A stretch of DNA of 58,398 nucleotides from NCBI RefSeq assembly GCF_030272695.1, contig NZ_JARFYN010000043.1, positions 1 through 58,398 of the forward strand. Direction: 5' to 3'. Below are positions 1-9,166 of this stretch, in pieces (the first letter of the stretch is position 1; each line of letters starts with the position of its first letter). The stretch is from Martinezella calliandrae. GTDB lineage: Bacteria; Pseudomonadota; Alphaproteobacteria; Rhizobiales; Rhizobiaceae. The position numbers and the translations under genes are program-made. The notes under the pieces were generated by a model. It was not told the origin of the DNA, made no database searches, and saw nothing but the letters and a program-made list of their open reading frames with translations.

Positions 1-98
1 ACTCACTTAACCTCAATCTCTCGAACCGCCCGGTGCGGACCCGCATGCCGGGTGGTGTGGCAGGGGCGCGATCAAATACGATCGCCCCCTATGCCGAT
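1..98 (+). mobile_element. Group II intron, 3' end (domains V and VI)
   Basis: The sequence folds as the last two domains of a group II intron. Domain V is at about 23-58: a nine-pair lower helix (25-33 with 48-56), a two-base bulge (46-47), a four-pair upper helix (34-37 with 42-45) and a GACC tetraloop. Domain VI follows at 59-98 as a long hairpin with an unpaired A at 91, eight bases from the proposed 3' end CCGAT at 98. That is where the branch-point adenosine of such introns sits. The maturase ORF and the rest of the intron lie outside the window. The class cannot be set from this piece alone. Confidence 0.8.
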
Positions 99-172
99 TC
101 TTGATGCAAGGCGTTCTGCCGAGTGGCAGTTCCTCATGCCAATCATCGGTATCATCTCACACCAAACAAAAT

Positions 173-202
173 AAAACCGGCCGTGCAGACACGGCCGGTT
201 TT
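173..202. terminator. Bidirectional Rho-independent terminator behind rcdA
   Basis: A nine-pair GC-rich stem (CCGGCCGTG at 177-185 with its complement at 190-198) has a four-base loop. It is flanked by AAAA on the left and TTTT on the right, so it works in both directions. It lies 25 bases past the rcdA stop on the minus strand, and would also stop reading from the intron side. Confidence 0.85.
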
Positions 203-227
203 ATTGTCAGCTATAAGCTATCGAAGC

Positions 228-743
228 TCAGCTATTCCCAAACGCCGTCTGCAGCAGGGTAAGCTGCGCCTTGACGCTGTTCTGGTTATCCGGGACGATC
301 GGCGCTTCGGCCGGGCGATAGATTTCCCGGTCGAGCAGGGCAACGCGGTTCTGAAGACGCAGCGACCGTTCGACGAGGTCACGAAAGGCTTCGGGCAGGT
401 CGCTCCAGCCGGGCGCTGTGCGGTCGACGTTGAAGCCGTCGAGGCGGACTTTGTTCTTTTCGGCCAATACCTGATCGCGCGACATTTCGCCGTTGTTGAC
501 GGCTCGCTGCAGCAGCAGCCACGAAGCCATCTGCATGAGGCGGGTGGTCAGACGCATGGATTCGGCGGCATACAGCACGGAGGCCATGCGCGGCAGAACC
601 TTGGAAGCTGCCCGACCCTGACCATCGAGATAAGCAGCGGTTTCCTCCACCAGCGACATGCCTTCGGAATACAGCGTCTTGAACTGTGCCGACGAAGCTG
701 CATGGCCACCAAAGCTGATCGTGTTCAACCCAAGTTCCGACAT
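228..743 (-). CDS. rcdA: RcdA-family (DUF1465) protease adaptor, regulator of CtrA degradation
   Basis: A 171-residue, mostly helical cytoplasmic protein of the DUF1465 family, whose founding member is Caulobacter RcdA. There RcdA brings the cell-cycle regulator CtrA to the ClpXP protease at the cell pole. The central SMRLTTRLMQMASWLLLQRAV helix and the conserved C-terminal half are recognisable, and the length matches the family. The ATG at 743 has AGGGA eight bases upstream. The gene stands alone on the minus strand with its own terminator. A TTAA-N7-TTAA box, the CtrA recognition pattern, lies about 126 bp upstream, which suggests that CtrA controls its own degradation factor. The family call is firm; the function in this organism is by homology. 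Confidence 0.85.
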   Translation of the reverse strand: MSELGLNTISFGGHAASSAQFKTLYSEGMSLVEETAAYLDGQGRAASKVLPRMASVLYAAESMRLTTRLMQMASWLLLQRAVNNGEMSRDQVLAEKNKVRLDGFNVDRTAPGWSDLPEAFRDLVERSLRLQNRVALLDREIYRPAEAPIVPDNQNSVKAQLTLLQTAFGNS

Positions 744-868
744 CGAAGAAATCCCTGCCTAACGCAACACTTTTGTTCAGGAAAAGCCGGTCAAGTCCAG
801 AAGAACTCTCGGCGCCCGTTCTTATGACTTCAAGATGGTGGTTTTAACTGAAATTCGCAAGGCGATTC

Positions 869-883
869 TTAAGAAAGGGTTAA
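869..883. promoter_or_regulatory. Candidate CtrA box upstream of rcdA
   Basis: TTAA at 869-872, seven bases, then TTAA at 880-883: the CtrA half-site spacing in full. It lies 126 bp upstream of the rcdA start on an otherwise AT-poor background. It is the only feature seen in the 368-bp gap 744-1111 besides the hairpin at 927-946. Confidence 0.55.
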
Positions 884-920
884 TCTCCACAGTTTCGTCG
901 CAAGCGTCGTGCCGAGGCGA

Positions 921-946
921 AAAAGAAGAGCCGCAAAAGCGGCTCT
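921..946 (-). terminator. Terminator for the MFS-DUF1192 operon
   Basis: An eight-pair stem AGAGCCGC/GCGGCTCT (927-934 with 939-946) around a four-base loop is followed on the minus strand by a T-rich run (complement of 921-926). It lies about 165 bp beyond the DUF1192 stop. Confidence 0.75.
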
Positions 947-1111
947 CAAGGTAAAACAGGGAGAAAAATCAGACCAATTCGCCAAGTGGAGGAACTGTCT
1001 GAGTCCAGAGCGAATCTGGATGGTCACAGTAATATGTCGTAAAGCTTAATATTCCGTTGAGCATGCCCCAATCTGTACTACGATCAAACAAATCTAGCGC
1101 TGATGGCAGGC

Positions 1112-1303
1112 TCAGGAGCGGAACAGGTTTTCGGCAGCCTTGCGGCCGGATGCCTTAGTAGCGACCTCAGCTTCAAGTCGCGCGATCTCTGCTTGCATCA
1201 AGGCGATGCGCGCCTTGAGTTCATCGACGGAAAGCAGTGACAAGTCGCTGCCGATCTCATGGGCGGACGGCTTCTTGGGTCGGTCGTCGTCGAAAATGCT
1301 CAT
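1112..1303 (-). CDS. DUF1192 family small coiled-coil protein
   Basis: A 63-residue protein: an acidic/basic N-terminus (MSIFDDDRPKKP), the conserved stretch around LSVDELKARIALM, then a short coiled coil (about residues 26-48, heptad-like leucines and isoleucines). This is the DUF1192 pattern, common in Rhizobiales and of unknown function. The start at 1303 is chosen because AAGGAGGAG lies a few bases upstream; a longer reading from 1336 would place that Shine-Dalgarno inside the gene. It follows the MFS gene by 38 bp on the same strand, so the two are probably co-transcribed. Confidence 0.8.
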   Translation of the reverse strand: MSIFDDDRPKKPSAHEIGSDLSLLSVDELKARIALMQAEIARLEAEVATKASGRKAAENLFRS

Positions 1304-1341
1304 TTCGTCTCCTCCTTGTCGCTCTTTCGCGCTCAAGTGCC

Positions 1342-2607
1342 CTAATTTACCGTCGTATCTTCCTTTTTAGAAGCGTCGCTGCGCGCCATGGACAGGCTTT
1401 CCGGCGTGATCATCTGCGCATTTGCCGACGGCATCGTCGTATAAGCTTCGCGGTCGCCCGCGGGCTTGGCGGCGCGCTGGCGGCTGCGGAAGATCGCATA
1501 GCTCGTGATTAGCACATGGGCGACTGCGGTGACGAAGAACAACGCATAGGGGCCGACGGAGGTCATAACCGGACCCCCGAGCGTCGGACCTATGATTGTG
1601 CCGATACCATAGAGCAGCAGCAGGCCACCGGAGACTTTGACGAAATCCTGAGGCGCTGCGAAGTCGTTGGCGTGGGCGACGGCAATCGGATAGAGCGTAT
1701 TGGCGACTGCGCCATAGATGACGACCATGCTGATCAGGAAATATGGATGGGCAGGCTGCAACAAAAAAAGCAGCAGGCCGTCGATGGCAGCGATGGCGGC
1801 CATGCCCGCCAGCACATAGCGGCGGTCGATGCGGTCAGAAAGGCGGCCGGCCGGCAACTGCATCACGGCGCCGGCGAAAATGGTCGTACTCATCATGAGC
1901 GCGATATTACTGTCCGAGAGGCCGGCATTGGCGCCGAAGACCGCGCCGAGCGTGCCATAGGCGCCGTTAGCGATTCCGACCAGGAGGATGCCGATGGAGG
2001 CGACCGGCGAATTGCGATAGAGCGCCTTCAGGTCCAGGCTGACGGCCTTCAGCGGCTGCGGCGAAGCGGCGGTCGACAGCGTCGTCGGCAACATGGCGAT
2101 GCAATAGCAGATGCCACACCACATGAAGAGAATGGGGGTGTGGATGTCGGCGAAGGGGACCATCATTTGGCCCGCGACGGCGCCGATCAGTGTGATGCCG
2201 ATATAGAGCGAGAAGATCGCACCACGGCTTTCGTTCGTTGCACGCTCGTTGAGCCAGCTTTCGATGATCATCGAGGTGCCGGCGGTGCAGAAGCCGGTGA
2301 CGGCGCGCAGCAACACCCACCAGACGGGGTTGACGATGATGCCGGTCAGAAGCGCGATGACGGCGATGACGGAGATGAAGCCGGAAAAAGCGCGGACATG
2401 GCCGATGCGCCGGACCAGTTTCGGCGCTGTCAGGCAGCCGAGCACGAAGCCTGTCGCCCAGGTTGTGCCGAGCAGGCCGAGCGTCGTCGTGGCATAACCC
2501 TCGGCTGTGCCACGCACCGGTAGAAGCAGACTGTGCAGGCCATTGCCGGTGAAGAGGAAGAGCGTACCGAAAAGCAGGGCGAGGACGGGCAGGATATTTC
2601 TTTTCAT
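1342..2607 (-). CDS. MFS transporter (YcaD-like)
   Basis: A 421-residue inner-membrane protein with about 12 hydrophobic segments, a loop after the second segment reading APKLVRRIGHVRAF, and the matching second-half loop GRLSDRIDRRYVLAG, both variants of the major-facilitator loop motif. Overall resemblance is to the YcaD subgroup of drug/metabolite MFS proteins; the substrate is unknown. The hydrophilic C-terminal tail of about 40 residues is poorly conserved. Two in-frame ATGs compete: 2607 (GTGGGGAA just upstream, preferred) and 2622. It leads a two-gene operon with the DUF1192 protein. Confidence 0.8.
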   Translation of the reverse strand: MKRNILPVLALLFGTLFLFTGNGLHSLLLPVRGTAEGYATTTLGLLGTTWATGFVLGCLTAPKLVRRIGHVRAFSGFISVIAVIALLTGIIVNPVWWVLLRAVTGFCTAGTSMIIESWLNERATNESRGAIFSLYIGITLIGAVAGQMMVPFADIHTPILFMWCGICYCIAMLPTTLSTAASPQPLKAVSLDLKALYRNSPVASIGILLVGIANGAYGTLGAVFGANAGLSDSNIALMMSTTIFAGAVMQLPAGRLSDRIDRRYVLAGMAAIAAIDGLLLFLLQPAHPYFLISMVVIYGAVANTLYPIAVAHANDFAAPQDFVKVSGGLLLLYGIGTIIGPTLGGPVMTSVGPYALFFVTAVAHVLITSYAIFRSRQRAAKPAGDREAYTTMPSANAQMITPESLSMARSDASKKEDTTVN

Positions 2608-2756
2608 GTTCCCCACTTTCATTCGGCTCGGCTTAAGGAACCGATAGGGCAGGAACGAGTCCTGCCAGTTTTCGCTATTGATTGTGCCCCGGATTGCCGT
2701 TATCGGCCTGTAGAAACAGTCTGTTGGCGCGGAAAAATGTCCGTCCTATGACGATT

Positions 2757-2807
2757 AGAGCATGATCGCGAAAACCGCGCAGTGGTTTTTGTGTGAGGCC
2801 ATGCTCA
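2757..2807. repeat. RIME-like palindromic intergenic repeat
   Basis: About 50 bp bounded by AGAGCATGAT on the left and CATGCTC on the right, with an internal AAAACCGCGCAGTGGTTTTT hairpin. The outline (GAGCATGAT, AAAACC..GGTTTT, CATGCTC) matches the Rhizobium-specific intergenic mosaic elements found in many copies between genes. Only one copy is seen in this window, so the call rests on recognition. Confidence 0.45.
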
Positions 2808-2833
2808 CACTTGCGCAAACGGAGAAAAATACC

Positions 2834-2995
2834 GTGACAAAAGTGATCGCGGTGCTGCTGTTGCTCGCCATGGCGGTACAAATCATCAAGCCGCTCGGAC
2901 TGCCCGGCCTGAAAAGGCGTGCTGATTTTTGGAAGATCGCCGTCATTGCCTTCGCAGTCTGGACGATTGCGCTGATCATCAACGAGACGATTTAA
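2834..2995 (+). CDS. Small two-segment membrane protein
   Basis: A 53-residue protein starting at a GTG with GGAGA seven to eight bases upstream. It has a hydrophobic segment at about residues 4-19 (VIAVLLLLAMAVQIIKPLG), a short basic loop (LKRR) and a second segment at about 33-49. I recognise no family. Reading from the ATG at 2762 would add 24 residues that fall in the palindromic repeat, so that start is unlikely. It stands alone between the divergent MFS gene and the convergent PhzF gene. Confidence 0.65.
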   Translation: MTKVIAVLLLLAMAVQIIKPLGLPGLKRRADFWKIAVIAFAVWTIALIINETI

Positions 2996-3040
2996 GGCAT
3001 TGGCCCGGATCGAGGCTTTCGCGCGATCGCGCGTGGCGTC

Positions 3041-3958
3041 TTAAAGCAGGATCTCGCCGCGCATGACCTGGATGCTGTTACCCGACAGCAAGACTTCCTT
3101 TACCGTGTCGGAAGATTTCATGACAGCGACGCCGATGACGCTGCGTCTTCCCATCTCCACGCCTTGCTCGATGGTGATTTCCACCTTCGCATCCGGCGCC
3201 GGCAACAGAGAGGTCAGATAGGCGCCGAGTGCGGCGGAGGCGCTGCCGGTTGCAGGGTCTTCTGTCACGTTGTCGAGGGGCGCAAACATGCGGGCGCGGA
3301 TGTGCCACGGATTTTCAGCGGAGCGCACATAGACAAAGAGCGAGAAGCCGGTCTTGTCTTCCTTGTGCCGCGCAGCCGCTTCGGCAAAGACTGCCGCATT
3401 CGGCCACGCTTTTCCGAGCGTTTCGAGGCTGTCCAGTTCGGCGAAGGCGAAGGGCAAGCCGACGGATGCAAAGGTCGGGGCATGCGTCTTTGTGCGGATC
3501 GATTGCGGAGCGATCTGTACGCAGTCGGCAACTAACTCGGGCGCAATCGCTTCGCCGATCGTGAGCTTTCCCGGTGCACGTATGCTCGCGCCTTTGATGT
3601 CACCGCCCTTGCGTAGCAGGGTCACCTCAACCAGCCCCGCATCCTCTTCGAAGATCAGCCTGTCGCCTGCGAGTTTTCCGAAGATCTCCCTCTGTTGTCC
3701 GAGCACGAAAGCCGTGCCGACATTGGGGTGACCGGCAAAGGGGATTTCGGCCGTTGGCGTGAAGATGCGGACGCGCGCGGTATGAGCTGGGTTTTCCGGC
3801 GGCAGCACGAAGGTTGTTTCCGAATAACCGAACTCGGTTGCGATCTTCTGCATGGCGTCGCTGCTCAGGCCGCGGGCATCGGCGATCACGGCCAGCGGAT
3901 TGACGACGAAGCGTTCTGATGTGAAGACGTCGGCGGTGACATAAGCGACGATGTTCAT
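3041..3958 (-). CDS. PhzF family isomerase/epimerase
   Basis: A 305-residue protein of the PhzF (phenazine biosynthesis PhzF-like) family, which share the diaminopimelate-epimerase fold and catalyse isomerisation of small acids. The family's catalytic glutamate is in GYSETTF (E47), followed by AGHPNVGTAFVL near residue 75 and the late DPATGSASAALGAYL motif near 238. No phenazine genes are nearby, so the substrate is unknown. The ATG at 3958 gives the family's usual N-terminus; an upstream ATG at 4078 would add 40 unrelated residues. Confidence 0.85.
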   Translation of the reverse strand: MNIVAYVTADVFTSERFVVNPLAVIADARGLSSDAMQKIATEFGYSETTFVLPPENPAHTARVRIFTPTAEIPFAGHPNVGTAFVLGQQREIFGKLAGDRLIFEEDAGLVEVTLLRKGGDIKGASIRAPGKLTIGEAIAPELVADCVQIAPQSIRTKTHAPTFASVGLPFAFAELDSLETLGKAWPNAAVFAEAAARHKEDKTGFSLFVYVRSAENPWHIRARMFAPLDNVTEDPATGSASAALGAYLTSLLPAPDAKVEITIEQGVEMGRRSVIGVAVMKSSDTVKEVLLSGNSIQVMRGEILL

Positions 3959-4132
3959 GGCGGATTCCAGAGTCTTGATAGAACTGCCAGGATTTAGCCG
4001 CTGCTCGGGCGAGCCTGAAAGCGGGAACTTGTGCCGGTGACAACTTCCTCGTTGTTCTTTCCGGCGCCGTCCGCTCACCCTAGCGGGAGAGGGGACGACC
4101 GCGGTAAGTGGCGTCTAACACGTGACAAAAGC

Positions 4133-4162
4133 AAAAAGCCCTGATCGCATTGCGATCAGGGC
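4133..4162 (-). terminator. Terminator of the aldolase gene
   Basis: A 12-pair inverted repeat (GCCCTGATCGCA at 4138-4149 and its complement at 4151-4162) is followed on the minus strand by five T (4133-4137). It lies 28 bases beyond the aldolase stop. Confidence 0.85.
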
Positions 4163-4190
4163 CTTCATCCTTTGGAGATATCACCTCAGA

Positions 4191-5213
4191 TCAAGCTGCC
4201 TTTTCGCTATCCTTGGTCCACCTTCCCTTGGCGGCGAGGTAGTTCATCTCGGCGCGATGGGCGAAGGCGCGCTGACCGGCGGCGACGTTTTCCGCCTTGC
4301 CACCCCATGCCTTCAGCGAGGCGTCCTGCAGGGCGCGACCGTAGGAGAAGGTAACATGCCAGGGGAGGTCATAGCCGTTGATGGCGGAGAGATGCGCGGT
4401 TGCTTCCTCCGGCGTCTGGCCGCCCGAGAGGAAGGCGATGCCCGGAACGGCGGAAGGAACGGTTTCCTTCAATACCCTGACTGTGGCCTCGGCGACCTGC
4501 GCGACCGATGCCTTGCGGAGCTTCTTGCCGTCGATGACCATGCTCGGCTTCAGCACCATGCCTTCAAGATTGATGCGCGCTTCGGCGAGCTCCTGGAATA
4601 CGATCTGCAGCGTCCAGCGCGTCACTTCTTCGCTGCGGGCGAGATCGTGCGTGCCGGGTTCGCCATCCATCAGCACTTCGGGTTCAACGATCGGCACGAT
4701 CTTCGCCTGCTGGCAAAGCGCGGCATAGCGGGCCAGCGCATGGGCATTGGCCTTGATCGGGCCATGGGTCGGCAGCTTGTCGGAAACGGCGATCACGCCG
4801 CGCCACTTCGCGAAGCGGGCGCCGGCGTCGTAATATTTCGCAAGGCGGTCAGCGAGGCCGTCAAGGCCCTCAGTGACGGTTTCGCCCGGGAAACCGGCCA
4901 TCGGCTTGGCGCCGGTATCGACCTTGATGCCGGGAATGGCGCCGGCAGAGCGGATAATGTCGACCAGGGGCGTGCCGTCGGCAGCCTTCTGGAAAAGGGT
5001 TTCCTCAAAAAGGATAGTGCCGGAGATGCACTTCTTCATCGCGTCCTCCGAACGGAAGAGCATTTCGCGATAGTCGCGCCGGCTCTCTTCGGTGGAAACA
5101 AGACCAATCGTGTCGAAGCGCTTCTTAATCGTCGCGGTCGATTCGTCAGCCGCCAGCAGGCCCTTGCCATCGGCAACCATCTTTACGGCAATGTCTTCAA
5201 GTCGTTCGCTCAT
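4191..5213 (-). CDS. Class I fructose-bisphosphate aldolase
   Basis: A 340-residue cytosolic enzyme of glycolysis/gluconeogenesis that splits or forms fructose-1,6-bisphosphate by a Schiff-base mechanism. It has the class I signature GLLAADEST near residue 18 and LEGMVLKPSMV near residues 216-226, whose lysine forms the imine. The later FLSGGQTPEEAT and HVTFSYGRALQ motifs are also present. The length is close to that of the eukaryote-like class I family rather than the short archaeal type. It follows pgk on the same strand, separated by 213 bp holding a perfect 12-pair hairpin and a short repeat, so it probably has its own promoter. Confidence 0.92.
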   Translation of the reverse strand: MSERLEDIAVKMVADGKGLLAADESTATIKKRFDTIGLVSTEESRRDYREMLFRSEDAMKKCISGTILFEETLFQKAADGTPLVDIIRSAGAIPGIKVDTGAKPMAGFPGETVTEGLDGLADRLAKYYDAGARFAKWRGVIAVSDKLPTHGPIKANAHALARYAALCQQAKIVPIVEPEVLMDGEPGTHDLARSEEVTRWTLQIVFQELAEARINLEGMVLKPSMVIDGKKLRKASVAQVAEATVRVLKETVPSAVPGIAFLSGGQTPEEATAHLSAINGYDLPWHVTFSYGRALQDASLKAWGGKAENVAAGQRAFAHRAEMNYLAAKGRWTKDSEKAA

Positions 5214-5375
5214 TTTTGCTCTCCAAGGCGATTTAGGTCACCGATAGGAAGATATAGGTCGGCGACACCAGAAGTGTACAAAGAGGGAAATGGCCGGCTA
5301 ACTCATTGAAACGATTGAAATGATTGAAATGATTTGAACCGTTTGAAGGTTCGGACTGTCATTTTAGCATCCTGT

Positions 5376-5410
5376 GGAGAGCTGCGAAAGTCCAGGTATC
5401 GCAGCTCTCC
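5376..5410 (-). terminator. Strong hairpin behind pgk, no U-run
   Basis: A perfect 12-pair inverted repeat (GGAGAGCTGCGA at 5376-5387, complement at 5399-5410) with an 11-base loop sits 16 bases past the pgk stop. There is no T-run on either side, so it may protect the mRNA 3' end or assist Rho-dependent termination rather than act as a classical terminator. The rest of the gap to the aldolase gene holds an AT-rich ATTGAAATG short repeat (5304-5346). Confidence 0.45.
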
Positions 5411-5426
5411 CCATTGTGTCGTATGC

Positions 5427-6629
<1,203 letters not shown>

Positions 6630-6700
6630 GGGTGGATCCAATATGGTTGGTGCCGCGAAGTGCGCCGACCATACTACGGATGATACGAGACGCAAGGCGG

Positions 6701-8551
6701 TCAGGCGTCGTTTTTGCCGGTATTTGAATCGGTTGAAACGACCTCTTCGGCGTGCTCGCGGCGCTTGCGCAGAAAGCCGCGGATACCATTCAAAATGTCG
6801 TGGAGATTGATGAAGATCGGCAGGATCGTTGCCGGTTCGAGCACTTCCAGCGACATGCCGACGGATTGGATGTGGTCGTTTTCATCGAGATCGCGGACGA
6901 TCAAGATGATCTCGCCGAGACGTACACGGTCGGCATACTCGGCCCTGCCTCCAAGGCGATGACGCATCAACTCGGCAATTGTCAGACCCTTCTCCGCCTC
7001 GCTCAGAAGCCCTGGCCCATAAGCCGCATCGAGATCGGCGGCGGGGCGCAGCGGCGAGATCGAGAAGGCGCCAAAGAAATCGGCGTCATCCGGATCGACC
7101 GGCGCGCGGCTGGCGAACAGTCGGTCGAGCAGCCGTGAATAGCTCGGAACGATGAAGAGATAGACGAGATCATTTTCGCGCAGGCGGCCGGCATATTGAT
7201 AACGCATCGACTTGCCATCGCGCACGACGAGCGACGGCATCGCCCAGCGGGGGATGCGCTCGCCGCGCAAGACCGGGCTATCCTTGGCGACGCGATAGGA
7301 AAGCAGTTCATGGTTGACCGCGCCCGGGAGGTCGACCTCGACCTTATCGACCGCGCCCATACGCGGAGGGACGATGAGGCCGAGCCGACGCGCCATCGGC
7401 TTGATAGTCCAGCCCTGGACGAGAAGCGACACCAGCACGACGATGAAGGCGACATTGAAATAGGTCTTGCTGCTCTGGAGATTGCCGAGGATCGGCATGA
7501 TGGAGAGCAGGATGGAGACCGCGCCACGCAAGCCGACCCAGGCGACGAAACCGGTCTCCCGCTGCGTGTAATCGAAAGGCAGCAGGCAGAGCCAGACGGC
7601 GATCGGCCGGGCGATGAAGATCAAGAATAGTGCCAGCGCCACGGCAGGAATGGCGATCGCCGGAAACTGCGACGGGGTTGCGAGCAGGCCGAGGACGAGG
7701 AACATGATGATCTGCGCCAGCCACGTCATGCCGTCCTGAAAGCGCTTGATGCTAGCTGCGGCGGGCATTTTGCGATTGCCGGCGTAGATGCCGGCAACAT
7801 AGACGGCGAGGAAGCCGCTGCCGCCGGCGGCGCCGGTGAAGGAGAAGACAAGGAGGGCGAGCGCCAGAACGAAGATCGGCGTCAGGCCGCGATCGGTCTC
7901 AAGATGGCTGACAATCAGCACGATCATCATGCCGCCAAGCAGGCCGAAGATGACACCAAGGCCCATTTGCTGGAGGAATGCGGCGAGCATGACGAGATTG
8001 AGACCGTGATAGCCTTCGCCGCTTGCCAGCAGTTCGACCAGCGCCAGCGTCAGGAAGATCGCCATCGGATCATTGGTGCCGGATTCGACTTCCAGCGTCG
8101 AACGCACCTTGTCGCGGATGTTGATCCCGCCGATGCGCAGCAGGAAGAAGACGGCGGCCGCATCCGTCGATGCGACGATTGAGCCGAGGAGCAGACCCTG
8201 TAGCCAGGTAAAACCGAGGAGCCAGACGGCGGCGAGGCCGAAGAGCGCTGCCGTGACAAGAACGCCGGTGGACGCGAGCGCCAAAGCCGGTGCGGCCGCC
8301 AGTTTGAAGGCCTGGATCGGCGTCCCGTATCCGGAATCGAAAAGGATAATCGCGAGGGCGAGGGAGCCGAGAATATAGGCAACATAGTTGTTGCTGAATT
8401 GGATGCCGAGCCCGTCCGTACCGGCCATCAACCCGATCATGAGAAAGAGCAGCAGGAGCGGTGCGCCGAAGCGGAAAGCGAGCAAGCTCGAGAAAGCCGC
8501 CATCAAAATCAGGAGGGTGCAAACCAGCACGACGACATAAAAAGCCTCCAC
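6701..8551 (-). CDS. CPA1-type K+/H+ antiporter (NhaP2/CvrA-like)
   Basis: A 616-residue protein with about 12 membrane segments (residues about 1-400) of the Na+/H+ exchanger fold, carrying the ion-binding region STDAAAVFFLL and ESGTNDPMAIFL typical of NhaP2/CvrA potassium/proton antiporters. A cytoplasmic C-terminal half follows, with a TrkA_C-like regulatory part (around VNHELLSYRVAKDSPVLRGERIP). It exports K+ against protons. The GTG at 8551 is preferred because AGGGGAAGAA precedes it; an ATG at 8623 would add 24 charged residues with no homology I can see. Its place between gapA and pgk separates two glycolytic genes. Confidence 0.85.
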   Translation of the reverse strand: MEAFYVVVLVCTLLILMAAFSSLLAFRFGAPLLLLFLMIGLMAGTDGLGIQFSNNYVAYILGSLALAIILFDSGYGTPIQAFKLAAAPALALASTGVLVTAALFGLAAVWLLGFTWLQGLLLGSIVASTDAAAVFFLLRIGGINIRDKVRSTLEVESGTNDPMAIFLTLALVELLASGEGYHGLNLVMLAAFLQQMGLGVIFGLLGGMMIVLIVSHLETDRGLTPIFVLALALLVFSFTGAAGGSGFLAVYVAGIYAGNRKMPAAASIKRFQDGMTWLAQIIMFLVLGLLATPSQFPAIAIPAVALALFLIFIARPIAVWLCLLPFDYTQRETGFVAWVGLRGAVSILLSIMPILGNLQSSKTYFNVAFIVVLVSLLVQGWTIKPMARRLGLIVPPRMGAVDKVEVDLPGAVNHELLSYRVAKDSPVLRGERIPRWAMPSLVVRDGKSMRYQYAGRLRENDLVYLFIVPSYSRLLDRLFASRAPVDPDDADFFGAFSISPLRPAADLDAAYGPGLLSEAEKGLTIAELMRHRLGGRAEYADRVRLGEIILIVRDLDENDHIQSVGMSLEVLEPATILPIFINLHDILNGIRGFLRKRREHAEEVVSTDSNTGKNDA

Positions 8552-8929
8552 TGCTTCTTCCCCTTTCCCGCGTATCCTCGCCCGGATCGAAAGCCCGGAT
8601 CCTTCGCAAATTCCCCTTGCCATTCACTATGCTGCCGCGCGCTTTAATTTAGTAAATAGAAATATTGCTCAGAGAGGGCGTTGCGATCGATGCCCGCTCC
8701 GACGAATGCGACTTCATAGTGTGATGCGTTCGCCAGAACGGCGAAACGGCCCCTGAAAGCCCTGGGAGAATTCCTATAAGAAATCTATTTGTGAATCTGG
8801 ACGATAGCAGGGCAGGAAGGGGAAAGATTTTGGCGGAGCGGCGGAATAATTCGGGCGGTGCGCTGTTGTCAGTTCGAGCCGGAGGAACGCGACTGTCCCT
8901 TGCCGCCAGAAAGCGAAGTAAGACGCCGG

Positions 8930-9121
8930 TCATCGTTGGTTTCGATCGACCAGGGGGCGCCGGATCCAGTTGGCGGCGCAGTCGATGCGATAGAAGGCGC
9001 CGTTGCCGTCGCGGTCAGTGATGACCAAGCCAGTGATGACCAAGCCACTGGCGCGAATGGCCGCGCCCGTGGCAATTTCGAAGGGAGCGATCGTCAAATG
9101 CTCCAGCCCGTCTCCTTCCAT
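8930..9121 (-). CDS. Hypothetical 63-residue protein
   Basis: I do not recognise a family. The frame shows very strong G/C at third positions (nearly every codon from residue 15 on) and a sensible composition ending in DRDGNGAFYRIDCAANWIRR, both arguing for a real gene. A 15-bp tandem duplication (9016-9045) repeats GLVIT in frame. The start is uncertain: the ATG at 9121 lacks a good ribosome site, and GGAAGGAGA lies just after it, so a downstream start is possible. The rest of the 615-bp gap between antiporter and gapA (about 8552-8929) shows nothing I can support. Confidence 0.45.
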   Translation of the reverse strand: MEGDGLEHLTIAPFEIATGAAIRASGLVITGLVITDRDGNGAFYRIDCAANWIRRPLVDRNQR

Positions 9122-9166
9122 GGACGCCAGCGAACCGTCGTCGGAAGGAGTGGGCAGAAGTCGTGA

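Noticed and set aside
1516..2523. A 335-codon plus-strand frame opposite the MFS gene
   Set aside because: Extremely D/G/R/H-rich with no hydrophobic core; mirror of the membrane protein.
5304..5346. ATTGAAATG-like short repeats between pgk and the aldolase gene
   Set aside because: Only about three imperfect units with no spacer structure; too short for CRISPR or an iteron array.
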